Below are positions 37,365-44,430 of a DNA stretch of 64,000 nt, piece after piece. The notes beneath the pieces are model-generated. The model saw nothing but the letters and a program-made list of their open reading frames with translations. It ran no database searches and had not been told where the DNA came from. The DNA comes from Bacillus suaedaesalsae (GTDB lineage Bacteria; Bacillota; Bacilli; Bacillales; SA4): positions 1 to 64,000 of the forward strand of contig NZ_JAFELM010000013.1 of NCBI RefSeq assembly GCF_016890225.1. Reading direction: 5' to 3'. Each line of letters opens with the position of its first letter. Within the stretch, counting starts at the first letter, position 1. A program made the translations under genes and the position numbers.

Positions 37365-37522
37365 ATAATGTATTTACTTTTTGCTCATGACACTTATCAA
37401 CATTTTGTTGTTTCAAAAAAGTTTATGCAATAAAAAGGTTTCAGGGAATTTTTTCACCATTCTAGAAAAAGCAGCACTTGTATGAAAAAGGCCCTGCTTA
37501 AAAGTTAGGAGTTTCTAAAAAA

Positions 37523-38647
37523 ATGAAAACATTATTTAAAAATGCAACGATTTATCCAATCACTTCACCACCAATGAGAAATGCTGATTTATATGTTGAA
37601 GATGGGAAGATAAAAGAAATTGGATATAATATAGAGCCGACAGAAGATACTTTTGTTATGGATTGTAACGAGCAATATTTATTACCGGGTTTTGTTGATG
37701 TTCATACCCATCTCGGTTTATATGATGAAGGAACTGGCTGGGCAGGAAATGATGCGAATGAAACAATTGAGCCGTTGACACCACATATTCGTGCTTTTGA
37801 TAGCTTGCATCCACTTGACATTGCATTCAGCGATGCCATTCAACATGGAGTTACAACAGCGCATATTATGCCTGGTAGTGCAAACGTTATTGGCGGAACG
37901 ACGTCTGTGATTAAAACGTACGGAAGAAATGTGAATAAGATGCTTATCCAAGAGACAGCTGGATTAAAGGTCGCACTTGGTGAAAATCCAAAGCGTATTC
38001 ATAGTCATGGAAGCAACGATTCTATCACTCGAATGGGAATTATGGGAATGTTACGTGAAGCTTTTTATAAAGCAAAATACTGTGACCGTCCTGAAGACTT
38101 TCGTGTTCGCCCTATTGTTAAAGCTCTAAAACGTGAAATACCTGTGCGTATACATGCTCACCGCGCTGATGACATTATGTCAGCGATGCGTTTTGCGGAG
38201 GAATTTGATTTAGATTATAGAATTGAGCATTGTACGGAAGGTCATTTGATTGCTGATGAGTTTGAGGGAAAAAATATTAAAGTTAGTGTTGGGCCAACAT
38301 TGACCCGTCGTTCGAAAATTGAATTGAAAAACAAATCGTGGAAAACGTATCAAGCATTATCTGATGCTGGCGTTGAAGTGTCGATCACTACGGATCACCC
38401 GTATACGCCAATTCAGTACTTGAATATTTGTGCGGCAATTGCCGTTCGAGAAGGATTAGACGAGCAAAAAGCTCTAGAAGGAATTACCATTACTGCTGCA
38501 CGTAATTTACGCGTGGATGACCGCTTAGGTAGTCTAGAAACCGGCAAAGATGCAGACATTGTTTTATGGGATCATCATCCGTTTCACTATTTAGCAAAGA
38601 CACGATTAACTATGATAAATGGAGAAATAATTTACAAAAAAAATTAA
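37523..38647 (+). CDS. Amidohydrolase (imidazolonepropionase-like)
   Basis: A 374-aa metal-dependent hydrolase of the amidohydrolase superfamily. The metal ligands are visible: DVHTHLG, IHAHRADD, IEHCTEG and the catalytic aspartate of TTDHPYTP. VHTHLGLYDEGTGWAGNDANE and GKDADIVLWDHHPF are shared with the imidazolonepropionase-related group that includes prolidase-like enzymes. Histidine degradation genes are absent, so another cyclic amide or dipeptide substrate is possible. Ribosome site TAGGAG. Confidence 0.85.
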   Translation: MKTLFKNATIYPITSPPMRNADLYVEDGKIKEIGYNIEPTEDTFVMDCNEQYLLPGFVDVHTHLGLYDEGTGWAGNDANETIEPLTPHIRAFDSLHPLDIAFSDAIQHGVTTAHIMPGSANVIGGTTSVIKTYGRNVNKMLIQETAGLKVALGENPKRIHSHGSNDSITRMGIMGMLREAFYKAKYCDRPEDFRVRPIVKALKREIPVRIHAHRADDIMSAMRFAEEFDLDYRIEHCTEGHLIADEFEGKNIKVSVGPTLTRRSKIELKNKSWKTYQALSDAGVEVSITTDHPYTPIQYLNICAAIAVREGLDEQKALEGITITAARNLRVDDRLGSLETGKDADIVLWDHHPFHYLAKTRLTMINGEIIYKKN

Positions 38648-38684
38648 CAAAAAAGTAGTATCTTTTTTTCACATTTTATCGTAT

Positions 38685-38690
38685 TATACT
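38685..38690 (+). promoter_or_regulatory. Possible promoter -10 of the acetyltransferase leader
   Basis: TATACT preceded by a T-rich stretch without a good TTGACA. Transcription from here would give a ~200-nt leader containing the whole tRNA-like structure. Weak evidence. Confidence 0.35.
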
Positions 38691-38736
38691 TAAAGATATT
38701 TCATATTTTCAACTGACAATTATATACCTTTTATGT

Positions 38737-38812
38737 TTAAGGGGAAGGCAAATGGTGCGCCACCAGCATGAACTGGTCCTAGTGGGTTCGATTCCCACCC
38801 CGAAATTTTTTT
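38737..38812 (+). ncRNA. tRNA-like cloverleaf leader before the GNAT gene
   Basis: The sequence folds like a tRNA: a 4-bp acceptor GGGG (38741-38744) with CCCC (38798-38801). The D-arm is GGC/GCC (38747-38749, 38759-38761) with loop AAATGGTGC containing GG. The anticodon-type arm is ACCAG/CTGGT (38762-38777) with a 6-nt loop CATGAA. A 5-nt variable loop follows, then a T-arm with the canonical 7-nt TTCGATT loop inside TGGG/CCCA (38783-38797). The outer acceptor pairs are mismatched, position 8 is A, the anticodon loop is one base short and no CCA follows (GAAATTTTTTT instead). A functional tRNA is therefore unlikely; a tRNA mimic in a cis-regulatory leader, or a short terminated RNA, is proposed. 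Fold done by hand. Confidence 0.6.
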
Positions 38813-38845
38813 GGTTAGTATTATGAAAAAATTTCAGGGGGTGGG
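38794..38845 (+). promoter_or_regulatory. Alternative long hairpin competing with the cloverleaf
   Basis: CCCACCCC-GAAATTTTTT (38794-38811) is complementary to AAAAAATTTC-GGGGTGGG (38826-38845) apart from a 2-nt bulge. Forming it would remove the 3' half of the T-arm and the acceptor. The two structures are mutually exclusive, as in a riboswitch-type switch. Confidence 0.55.
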
Positions 38846-38870
38846 GTTCTATTCTCTATGGAGTAGACTG

Positions 38871-38886
38871 CCCTCAGTTTGGAGGG
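38871..38886 (+). promoter_or_regulatory. SD-sequestering hairpin of the GNAT gene
   Basis: CCCTC (38871-38875) pairs with GAGGG (38882-38886) across AGTTTG, hiding the GGAGGG ribosome site that lies 7 nt before the ATG. This suggests translational control of the gene by leader structure. Confidence 0.6.
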
Positions 38887-38893
38887 ACAAATC

Positions 38894-39451
38894 ATGCTAA
38901 AAAGACGTGATCTACAAGAGTCGCAGATTCTTTTTGATCTCATGGTGCATCCAGAAGTCTTCCCTTTTGTGCGCCATAAAGCTTCAACTTACGAAGAATT
39001 TTTATTCCTAACAAAACAAACAATCGAAGCAGAAGAACATGGTGAGCTCATTTCACGGACTATTTTAGATGAATGGGGCTCTCCAATTGGAACGATTAAC
39101 TTGTTCGACCTTCAAGATAATGCCGGCTTCCTTGGTACGTGGTTAGGCAAGCCATATCATGGTCTTGGCTATAACAAACTGGCCAAAGAGGCATTCTTTA
39201 ACGAAGTATTTTTCGAACTTGGCATCGATAAAATTTTCATGCGAATTCGCAAAGTTAACATCCGTTCACAAAAGGCTGCCGAAAAGCTACCTTACGTTCT
39301 TCTTGCGAACGAAACAAGGAAAAGTCTATATGACCAAATTAACGTAAATGGCAACATCTATAACTTGTATGAAATTCCAAAAGACCTATATCACCTACAT
39401 GCGATGAGAGAACCAGTTGCATTCCAGGAAGAACAACTAAAAGAAGCATAA
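38894..39451 (+). CDS. GNAT family N-acetyltransferase
   Basis: A 185-aa acetyltransferase: MLKRRDLQESQILFDLM, the GTINLFD strand, the acetyl-CoA loop around GTWLGKPYHGLGYNKLAKEA and FMRIRKVNIRSQKAAEKL, which matches the RimJ/RimL-type region. It should transfer acetyl from acetyl-CoA to an amine; the acceptor is unknown. It has an unusual 5' leader with a tRNA-like fold and a hidden ribosome site, so it may be tightly regulated. The ATG at 38894 is clear; the frame extends upstream to a TTG at 38879 inside the ribosome site. Confidence 0.85.
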   Translation: MLKRRDLQESQILFDLMVHPEVFPFVRHKASTYEEFLFLTKQTIEAEEHGELISRTILDEWGSPIGTINLFDLQDNAGFLGTWLGKPYHGLGYNKLAKEAFFNEVFFELGIDKIFMRIRKVNIRSQKAAEKLPYVLLANETRKSLYDQINVNGNIYNLYEIPKDLYHLHAMREPVAFQEEQLKEA

Positions 39452-39469
39452 TATATAGGATAATCTGCT

Positions 39470-39500
39470 AACCTGCTCAATTCACTTGAGCAGGTTTTAC
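39470..39500 (+). terminator. GNAT gene terminator
   Basis: A perfect 11-bp stem AACCTGCTCAA (39470-39480) with TTGAGCAGGTT (39486-39496), then TTAC. The T-run is short. Confidence 0.7.
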
Positions 39501-39513
39501 TACACTGTAAGTC

Positions 39514-39566
39514 TTTAACACTTTAAAGGAGTGGGGGCCTGTCCCCCACTCCTTTAAAGTGTTAAA
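39514..39566. repeat. Perfect 24-bp inverted repeat (large hairpin)
   Basis: Arms 39514-39537 and 39543-39566 are perfect reverse complements of 24 bp with a 5-nt loop (CCTGT). The centre GTGGGGGCCTGTCCCCCAC resembles the GGTGCCAGGCACC palindromes elsewhere in the window. It lies 14 nt behind the GNAT terminator. It is not associated with an ORF. Confidence 0.85.
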
Positions 39567-39650
39567 ACATATTAATTTTTAGTTTTTGAATAATGAAGAT
39601 GAATTTAGGTAACGATGATAATAACTTTGTGTAAAGTGAGGGATGGACTA

Positions 39651-39770
39651 ATGGACAAGAAGAAAAAGGATAAAATGAAGAAGAGTACGTTAAGCAGTAT
39701 GCAAGAGGTTACATATTCACGTGAATTTAAAATGGCTGATCGCGCTGGCGGGTACATTAGCAATAAGTAA
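39651..39770 (+). CDS. yfhE: YfhE-like small protein
   Basis: A 39-aa basic protein: lysine-rich N-terminus, then STLSSMQEVTYSREFKMADR and AGGY. It fits the short YfhE family that precedes yfhD in Bacillus. The ribosome site GAGGG is 8 nt from the ATG. Function unknown. It is likely cotranscribed with yfhD, 87 bp downstream. Confidence 0.8.
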   Translation: MDKKKKDKMKKSTLSSMQEVTYSREFKMADRAGGYISNK

Positions 39771-39857
39771 TTCCTAATTTTTCCCGTTAATAACTTTTCC
39801 CTTTGGTGTAAAAATAAACAAGAACTTCTTGTTCAATTTGCAGATGGAGGGATAACC

Positions 39858-40043
39858 ATGCCAACAAATCATGGACATGCGAATCGTGATAAAAACACAC
39901 AATCTTTACCACAAACTCCTGGCTATGCTAAATTGCCACCGGATGGTCGCGATATTGAGTTTTCTCAAGAGTTAGCAGATGCTGATGATTTACAAGCACA
40001 AGAGCGCGCAAAAGCTGCTGATGCTCGTGCAAAATCTAAATAA
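39858..40043 (+). CDS. yfhD: YfhD family protein
   Basis: A 61-aa very hydrophilic protein ending EFSQELADADDLQAQERAKAADARAKSK, the conserved YfhD C-terminal half. The N-terminal half is Asn-, Gly- and His-rich. YfhD is a small protein of spore formers with unknown role. The ATG follows GGAGGG by 7 nt. A strong terminator lies 10 bp behind the stop. Confidence 0.9.
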   Translation: MPTNHGHANRDKNTQSLPQTPGYAKLPPDGRDIEFSQELADADDLQAQERAKAADARAKSK

Positions 40044-40050
40044 CGATAAT

Positions 40051-40086
40051 AAAGGAGGTAGTCAAATCGGCTACCTCCCTTTCAAT
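40051..40086 (+). terminator. yfhD terminator
   Basis: Stem GGAGGTAG (40054-40061) with CTACCTCC (40071-40078), then CTTTCAATTTTC. Confidence 0.75.
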
Positions 40087-40103
40087 TTTCTAAATATATA
40101 ATT

Positions 40104-40298
40104 ATATACACAGGTTTATCCACAGTTCTGTGTATAATGTGGATATCTATCCAAACACTGCATGCCTATTGACTCTATTACTCTTAGTTACTTTAGCCTA
40201 ATATGTGGATTATTTTATAAAAATTTGTGGATATTGTGAATAAACCTGTGTAAATCCTTATACATTAATCCCTAACCGTATATTGCGCTTGTGGATAA
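40104..40298. promoter_or_regulatory. DnaA-box cluster
   Basis: Four 9-mers fit TTATNCACA exactly: 40116-40124 (+), 40129-40137 (-), 40235-40243 (-) and 40290-40298 (-). One-mismatch copies lie at 40104-40112 (+), 40138-40146 (-), 40204-40212 (-) and 40226-40234 (-). The density in ~195 bp of AT-rich, gene-free DNA is far above chance. There is no dnaA or dnaN gene, so this is not the standard oriC; it may be a DnaA-titration or regulatory cluster like those B. subtilis has outside oriC. Confidence 0.75.
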
Positions 40299-40523
40299 GG
40301 TCCTCCACAAATCTCATAAACAATATTTTAATATATTAAATCTCCCCTTCTTTTAAACAAACGTTTGATTATTTTTTTACGAAGCGCATTTATATCAACC
40401 CTTATTCTCACATCGCAAAATTTATCTTTTTCCCTTATAAATAAATTATTATATTTAAATACAACATTAATGCTTACAACAAAAAAACCACCCCTCGAAC
40501 AGAAGAAGTGATCATAATTCTAC
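40299..40523. other. Gene-free AT-rich stretch
   Basis: No ORF, repeat or clear signal was found between the DnaA-box cluster and the decayed gene. It contains runs of T and the sequence AAACAAACGTTTGA at about 40357-40370, which I cannot assign. Confidence 0.5.
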
Positions 40524-40678
40524 TTACTTCGTTAGCTCATCCCAATCAGCATTTTGCGGTGGCAGCTCCATCCCTTGATGTTTTATGTTAATATTCACAC
40601 CGTCCTCAGCAAACAGTCAACTTCTTGTACTAGCCTAAAGTAGTCAAGTGCAATGTCTCTTCTTGGTGAAAGTGACAT
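40524..40678 (-). pseudogene. Decayed SnoaL/NTF2-like gene
   Basis: On the minus strand a ribosome site (GGAG) precedes ATG 40678, opening MSLSPRRDIALDYFRLVQEVD, which resembles the first helix of SnoaL/NTF2-like proteins. A shift to the next frame continues FAEDGVNINIKHQG, a typical strand start of the same fold, down to a TAA at 40524. Only ~50 residues remain out of the usual ~120, so a frameshift and an internal deletion are both implied. Confidence 0.5.
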
Positions 40679-40723
40679 TACAGCTCCGTAATTCCCCATT
40701 TCTCCTCATACTTTAGAGATAGT

Positions 40724-41113
40724 TTATCCTAACTTTTTTATAGTCTTGATTTTCGTTATAAAGTAATAGTACTTATACACAACTATTAATAATAGGAAAA
40801 CTTTCACAAGGTTGCTGTCAGTTAGGAAAAATGGTATCGCAATCATAAAATCAGCAAATAACAAAATCGTAAGCTTTTGCTTCCTAGTCATCGCTCGATT
40901 TTTCACAAATTCTTCTAAGTGGTTTTTATAAACATTTGTTCCTTTAAACCATTTTTCAAATTTACTAGATCCCTTCACAAAAAAGAAAGACGCTAATAAT
41001 AATAATGGTGTTGTTGGCAGTAACGGTAAAACAATTCCAATCATTCCTAATCCCATAAAAATAAATCCAAGTAAAATATATATAACCTTTTTTACATTAC
41101 GAATGACATCCAC
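40724..41113 (-). CDS. YbaN family (DUF454) membrane protein
   Basis: A 129-aa inner-membrane protein with about four helices and the YbaN/DUF454 motifs GLGMIGIVLPLLPTTPLLLLASFFF and KWFKGTNVYKNHLEEF. The family is widespread and of unknown function; some members are near haem or iron genes, but not here. Start is behind GGAGCG, 5 nt. The upstream region has no strong promoter. Confidence 0.9.
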   Translation of the reverse strand: MDVIRNVKKVIYILLGFIFMGLGMIGIVLPLLPTTPLLLLASFFFVKGSSKFEKWFKGTNVYKNHLEEFVKNRAMTRKQKLTILLFADFMIAIPFFLTDSNLVKVFLLLIVVYKYYYFITKIKTIKKLG

Positions 41114-41226
41114 GCTCCAACATTCTGTACTATTATAATTTAGTATAACAAACGGTTCAATATTTCTTCAGTGAAACGTTATGTGATATAGTGTAAAAAG
41201 ACTTTTATAAAAAGGAGCAAATGTAT

Positions 41227-41577
41227 ATGACGAACCAACACGATCAAAAGGAACTACCAGAAAAAACTTGTACGATTGAGAGACTAATTACAATGCCTGA
41301 TGACATTAAAAAGGTTATTGAAGGTAATAAGACTGCCACTAGACGTAACGGTCGTTATGCAGATATTGGCGAAGAATTTGTGTTAGATGGTAAAAATTTT
41401 GTTGTAAACAACGTATATTCACAAGCCTTAGGTGAATTAACAGACGAGCATGCAAAGCATGAAGGCTTTGAGACAGTTGATGAATATAAGGAATCAATTT
41501 TATCGTACCATCCTGGTATGCCTTGGTTGCCACATATGAGAGTCTGGGTACACGAGTTCAGTCCCGTTAATGAATAG
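41227..41577 (+). CDS. ASCH domain protein
   Basis: A 116-aa protein with the ASCH-type core IERLITMPDDIKKVIEG, GNKTATRRNGRYADIGEEF and the C-terminal PHMRVWVHEF strand. The ASCH fold is related to PUA and thought to bind RNA or nucleotides. The ATG at 41227 is 9 nt from GGAG; an ATG at 41221 is 3 nt from it. It precedes a DUF2269 gene by 11 bp, so they may form an operon. No activity can be assigned. Confidence 0.85.
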   Translation: MTNQHDQKELPEKTCTIERLITMPDDIKKVIEGNKTATRRNGRYADIGEEFVLDGKNFVVNNVYSQALGELTDEHAKHEGFETVDEYKESILSYHPGMPWLPHMRVWVHEFSPVNE

Positions 41578-41588
41578 AGGGTAATTTC

Positions 41589-42026
41589 GTGGATTTACTT
41601 TATAAATTACTAATTTATATCCATGTTGTGAGTGCCGTTGCATCAATAGGTCCATTTTTCATATTGATACCAATAGTAAACCGTCTTGTCACTCCAATAG
41701 AAGCAGAATTACAATCATTCTTACATACATTTAGATTTGTAGTGCGATTTACAAAACATGCAGGTCACGTTCTAATAGGATCTGGCGTTTTACTTGTCAT
41801 TCTTGGTCCATGGACGTGGAAAACCCCTTGGATTGTTGCTACATTAGTATTGCTATTTAGTTCTTTGTTCTTTCTAGCGCGTGCTTTTTCGCCAACACTG
41901 AGAAAATTTCAAGAAGCTAACCATCATCGAGAACTATTAGTAAAAAAACTTAAAAAAGCTGTGTGGACATATTTACTATTATTACTTACCATGCTTTGGT
42001 TTATGGTTGTGAAACCAAATATGTAA
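41589..42026 (+). CDS. DUF2269 family membrane protein
   Basis: A 145-aa membrane protein with four helices. It begins LYKLLIYIHVVSAVASIGPFF, whose conserved His and small residues are typical of DUF2269, a family resembling haem-copper or CopD-type membrane proteins. GTG start at 41589 with GAGGG 7 nt before it. It lies directly behind the ASCH gene and a terminator follows. The function is unknown. Confidence 0.8.
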   Translation: MDLLYKLLIYIHVVSAVASIGPFFILIPIVNRLVTPIEAELQSFLHTFRFVVRFTKHAGHVLIGSGVLLVILGPWTWKTPWIVATLVLLFSSLFFLARAFSPTLRKFQEANHHRELLVKKLKKAVWTYLLLLLTMLWFMVVKPNM

Positions 42027-42032
42027 AAAAAG

Positions 42033-42066
42033 GGCTAGCATTCGAAAAGGATGTTAGCCTATTCCC
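42033..42066 (+). terminator. Terminator behind the DUF2269 gene
   Basis: Stem GGCTAGCAT (42033-42041) with ATGTTAGCC (42051-42059), then TATTCCCTTT. Confidence 0.65.
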
Positions 42067-42270
42067 TTTATGTGATGGTTATGAGAGCTTCACTTCTTAA
42101 CTAAAGGCTGTAGTCACATTGATTTTTGTGTTTCGAACAATTCCTAAAACACATAATTACGGTTTCTCTTTGGCCATTTTTCGTCAAAGCAGTGAATAAC
42201 ACAAACGATAGAAGATATAAATGTAACTAGTTTACGTAAATAGCAATATTATTTACGAAAAGAGACTAAA

Positions 42271-42303
42271 TAAAAGAGCCTAGCATTACGCTAGGCTCTT
42301 TTA
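42271..42303 (-). terminator. Terminator of the GGDEF gene
   Basis: A 13-bp perfect stem AAAAGAGCCTAGC (42272-42284) with its complement (42290-42302). The minus strand continues into TTTTATTTAG. Confidence 0.88.
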
Positions 42304-43602
42304 TTAGGAAAATACTAATCTGCTTTTCCCTCGTTTCTTTGCTTCGTATAACGCTTCGTCTGCTGATTTTTTTAATGTATCTACAGATTGTCCGTGTTCA
42401 GGGAAGATTGCTACTCCACAGCTAATTGATATATTAAGTTGTATATTTGATAGTTGAATAGAGTTTTCCGAATAATAGGTTATAAGACGTTCGTATAGCA
42501 TTTCAATTTGAGCAGTAGAGCTATTTTTTACGATAATCATAAACTCATCGCCCGCATATCGATACCCTTCGATTTCATCGTTCTGGATAGTACTAATACC
42601 ATCAGCAAGCACCTTTAAATATTTATCTCCCATGTCATGACCATATAGGTCATTCACCTTCTTAAGATTATCTGAATCAAGCATAACAAGCGTAATGTCA
42701 TCATCACTTTCTGCCATCAGTTTCGATAAATCTTCATGGAAAGCTCTGTGATTTTTCAAGCCTGTTAATTCATCAGTTTGGGACATATAATAGATTTTCC
42801 CATACAATCTAGCAGTTTCAATTGAGTTAAACACCTGTGTACCAATTAACTGCAGCAGCTCTTCATGCTCTTTACGGTAAGCAAAGTCTTCAAAGCACTG
42901 TGCAGAGATAACTCCTTTTACTTGATCGTCAATGATAATCGGTACAAACAAATGAGAACGTGTTTCTTTAACTCCAATAATAACATCGAACTCTTGTGGT
43001 TCACTTGAGTCTTTCACATGGATAATCTCTCTAGTCTTAATTACTTTAGTTGTATAATTATCACCAAGCTCTATTTTTGCGCGCGGGTAATACTCTCCGT
43101 TGTCTATCATAAATAGAAATTCTGCAAAATTATCTCCCTCTTTATAGGAAGCGATATAAAATGAATCAGTCGGCATTACTTCCGAAACAAGTTCGAATGC
43201 TTTTTCTAGTAATACATCTTCATTTAACGTTTTACTACACGTTTGAGAAAAATCATGAATGATTTTATAATGTTTATTCAACCAATTCATATTTTCAATT
43301 TGTTCGTTGATGTGTTGAAGTTGCGTGAGAACTGATTCCACTACTTCTTTATCTTGGTGTTCATTTTCATATAACGTATCAAGCATTTTCTCTGTATCAT
43401 TCGTCACGATTTCCCCATCAGAACCAATCTTCTTTAGTAAACGGTCAATGATCGAGAGGATCATTTGGTATTTATTTTTTACCAGGTTAACATTTCCCAT
43501 ATTAAACACATCCATGAAACATTTTCTTTTCACTTTTTTACGAATACGTCTATTACCAATGGCAAGTTTTTTGTGAATTCTCTGTTGCAACATGAACCAC
43601 AC
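42304..43602 (-). CDS. GAF-GGDEF diguanylate cyclase-like protein
   Basis: A 432-aa soluble protein: N-terminal helical linker, a GAF-like sensor (about residues 115-260), and a GGDEF domain (about 265-430). The active-site loop is YAGDEFMII, i.e. A-G-D-E-F instead of G-G-D-E-F; some such proteins are active. It should make cyclic di-GMP from GTP. A c-di-GMP-I riboswitch with terminator lies in its leader, so the product may regulate its own synthesis. The start is uncertain: the longest frame is given, but no good ribosome site exists there; ATG 43593, 43515 or 43500 are alternatives. Confidence 0.85.
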   Translation of the reverse strand: MWFMLQQRIHKKLAIGNRRIRKKVKRKCFMDVFNMGNVNLVKNKYQMILSIIDRLLKKIGSDGEIVTNDTEKMLDTLYENEHQDKEVVESVLTQLQHINEQIENMNWLNKHYKIIHDFSQTCSKTLNEDVLLEKAFELVSEVMPTDSFYIASYKEGDNFAEFLFMIDNGEYYPRAKIELGDNYTTKVIKTREIIHVKDSSEPQEFDVIIGVKETRSHLFVPIIIDDQVKGVISAQCFEDFAYRKEHEELLQLIGTQVFNSIETARLYGKIYYMSQTDELTGLKNHRAFHEDLSKLMAESDDDITLVMLDSDNLKKVNDLYGHDMGDKYLKVLADGISTIQNDEIEGYRYAGDEFMIIVKNSSTAQIEMLYERLITYYSENSIQLSNIQLNISISCGVAIFPEHGQSVDTLKKSADEALYEAKKRGKSRLVFS

Positions 43603-43776
43603 AGGTTCTAAATAATAAAGCCCTTTTTGTAAACATTGTTGCTATTAATCAACTCTTGGTTACTTTAATAGAGTTATATCGGTGAAATATTATTAGCTTT
43701 GACGAGAGGATGTCAGAGTGTAGTCCATATGTTTCTAAACTTGTTGAAATACAACAATCTACGGAAATCAGTCAAA
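43603..43776. other. Leader of the GGDEF gene downstream of the riboswitch
   Basis: Untranslated region between the riboswitch terminator and the coding start. It contains one copy of the dispersed motif (43621-43646). Nothing else is recognised. Confidence 0.5.
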
Positions 43777-43807
43777 ATAAAAAAGATTAATCGCAACCGA
43801 TTAATCT
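43777..43807 (-). terminator. Riboswitch-controlled terminator
   Basis: Minus-strand stem AGATTAATCG (43798-43807) and CGATTAATCT (43784-43793), loop GTTG, followed by TTTTTTATT. It is the expression platform of the c-di-GMP riboswitch just upstream. Confidence 0.9.
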
Positions 43808-43849
43808 GCTGTAGAGGAATTAATCAGAATATAATTAATTCTCTAACTG

Positions 43850-43940
43850 TAGAATATTTCGGCAACTGGCTGGCATTATCAAAGACATTAGCCCCTCTAG
43901 TTTTGCGTCCCCACTTTTCAATGGATTTGCCCCTACTAAA
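43850..43940 (-). promoter_or_regulatory. Cyclic di-GMP-I (GEMM-I) riboswitch
   Basis: Read on the minus strand the region shows the GEMM-I landmarks in order: GGGGCAAAT, a GAAA tetraloop within a short hairpin (CCATTGAAAAGTGG), GGACGCAAAA, GGGGCTAA, then the receptor-bearing arm ending GCCAGCCAGTTGCCGA. A terminator follows ~45 nt later. Between them the GAATTAAT...ATTAATTC hairpin (about 43815-43845) can serve as an alternative pairing. It precedes the GGDEF gene. The sequence match to the known consensus is strong. Confidence 0.92.
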
Positions 43941-44197
43941 TATTATTATTTTACTATATAAATCCCATAAATTTTACATCTATAACTATATTATAGTTCT
44001 TTTATACCTTCGTCAATTAATTAATAGAAAGAAAAATTTAATAATTTAGATTGTTATAAACAACTCTATATCTATTATACCTTAATTTATCTCAATCATA
44101 GCAGTTATATTAATAATTCCCATCAATTTACTATACTTAATAGTAAGATTTCTGTGAGAACCGTAAGGCACTTCATCTACACTATTTTATATTAACC
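43941..44197. other. AT-rich gap with no assigned gene
   Basis: Contains the probable promoter region of the riboswitch-GGDEF transcript near its left end, otherwise long A/T stretches. A plus-strand ORF running across the riboswitch (43699-44049) has no ribosome site and no recognisable features. Confidence 0.5.
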
Positions 44198-44417
44198 TTA
44201 TGAATATCCTCTTTTCATTTGATAGACAAGGATTTCCTGGTCTTGATCTAGCAATACCCTTTCTGGAGGGGATAAAAAGTTTCTTATGTAAATTGTAATA
44301 AAGGTTCCATTAAATGAGACATATACACCATCTGGCTCATTACCAAAACTTTCATGAAGTAATGTTGAATATAGCTACTAATTTTCTTGTGTTTTTCTTC
44401 CTCTTTTTCCGTTAGCC
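44198..44417 (-). pseudogene. Truncated and frameshifted third DUF2294 paralogue
   Basis: On the minus strand, LTEKEEEKHKKISSYIQHYF is followed, after a frame change near 44345-44350, by SFGNEPDGVYVSFNGTFITI and a further IRNFLSPPERVLL, ending at a TAA at 44198. This aligns well with the N-terminal half of the two intact neighbours (FGRGPES..., FVYVRSFMTPAEEV). The C-terminal half is missing. It lies directly behind the stop of the 44431 gene, so it is the remains of a third tandem copy. Confidence 0.75.
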
Positions 44418-44430
44418 CCCGTCCTTCCTC

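Noticed and set aside
38737..38812. Functional tRNA gene
   Set aside because: Anticodon loop has 6 nt, acceptor stem has mismatches, position 8 is A, no CCA; a leader mimic or remnant fits better.
40104..40298. Chromosomal replication origin
   Set aside because: No dnaA, dnaN or AT-rich unwinding trio motif arrangement beside it; DnaA boxes alone do not make an oriC.
43699..44049. 116-codon plus-strand ORF
   Set aside because: It runs antisense through the c-di-GMP riboswitch; no ribosome site; composition of random AT-rich DNA.
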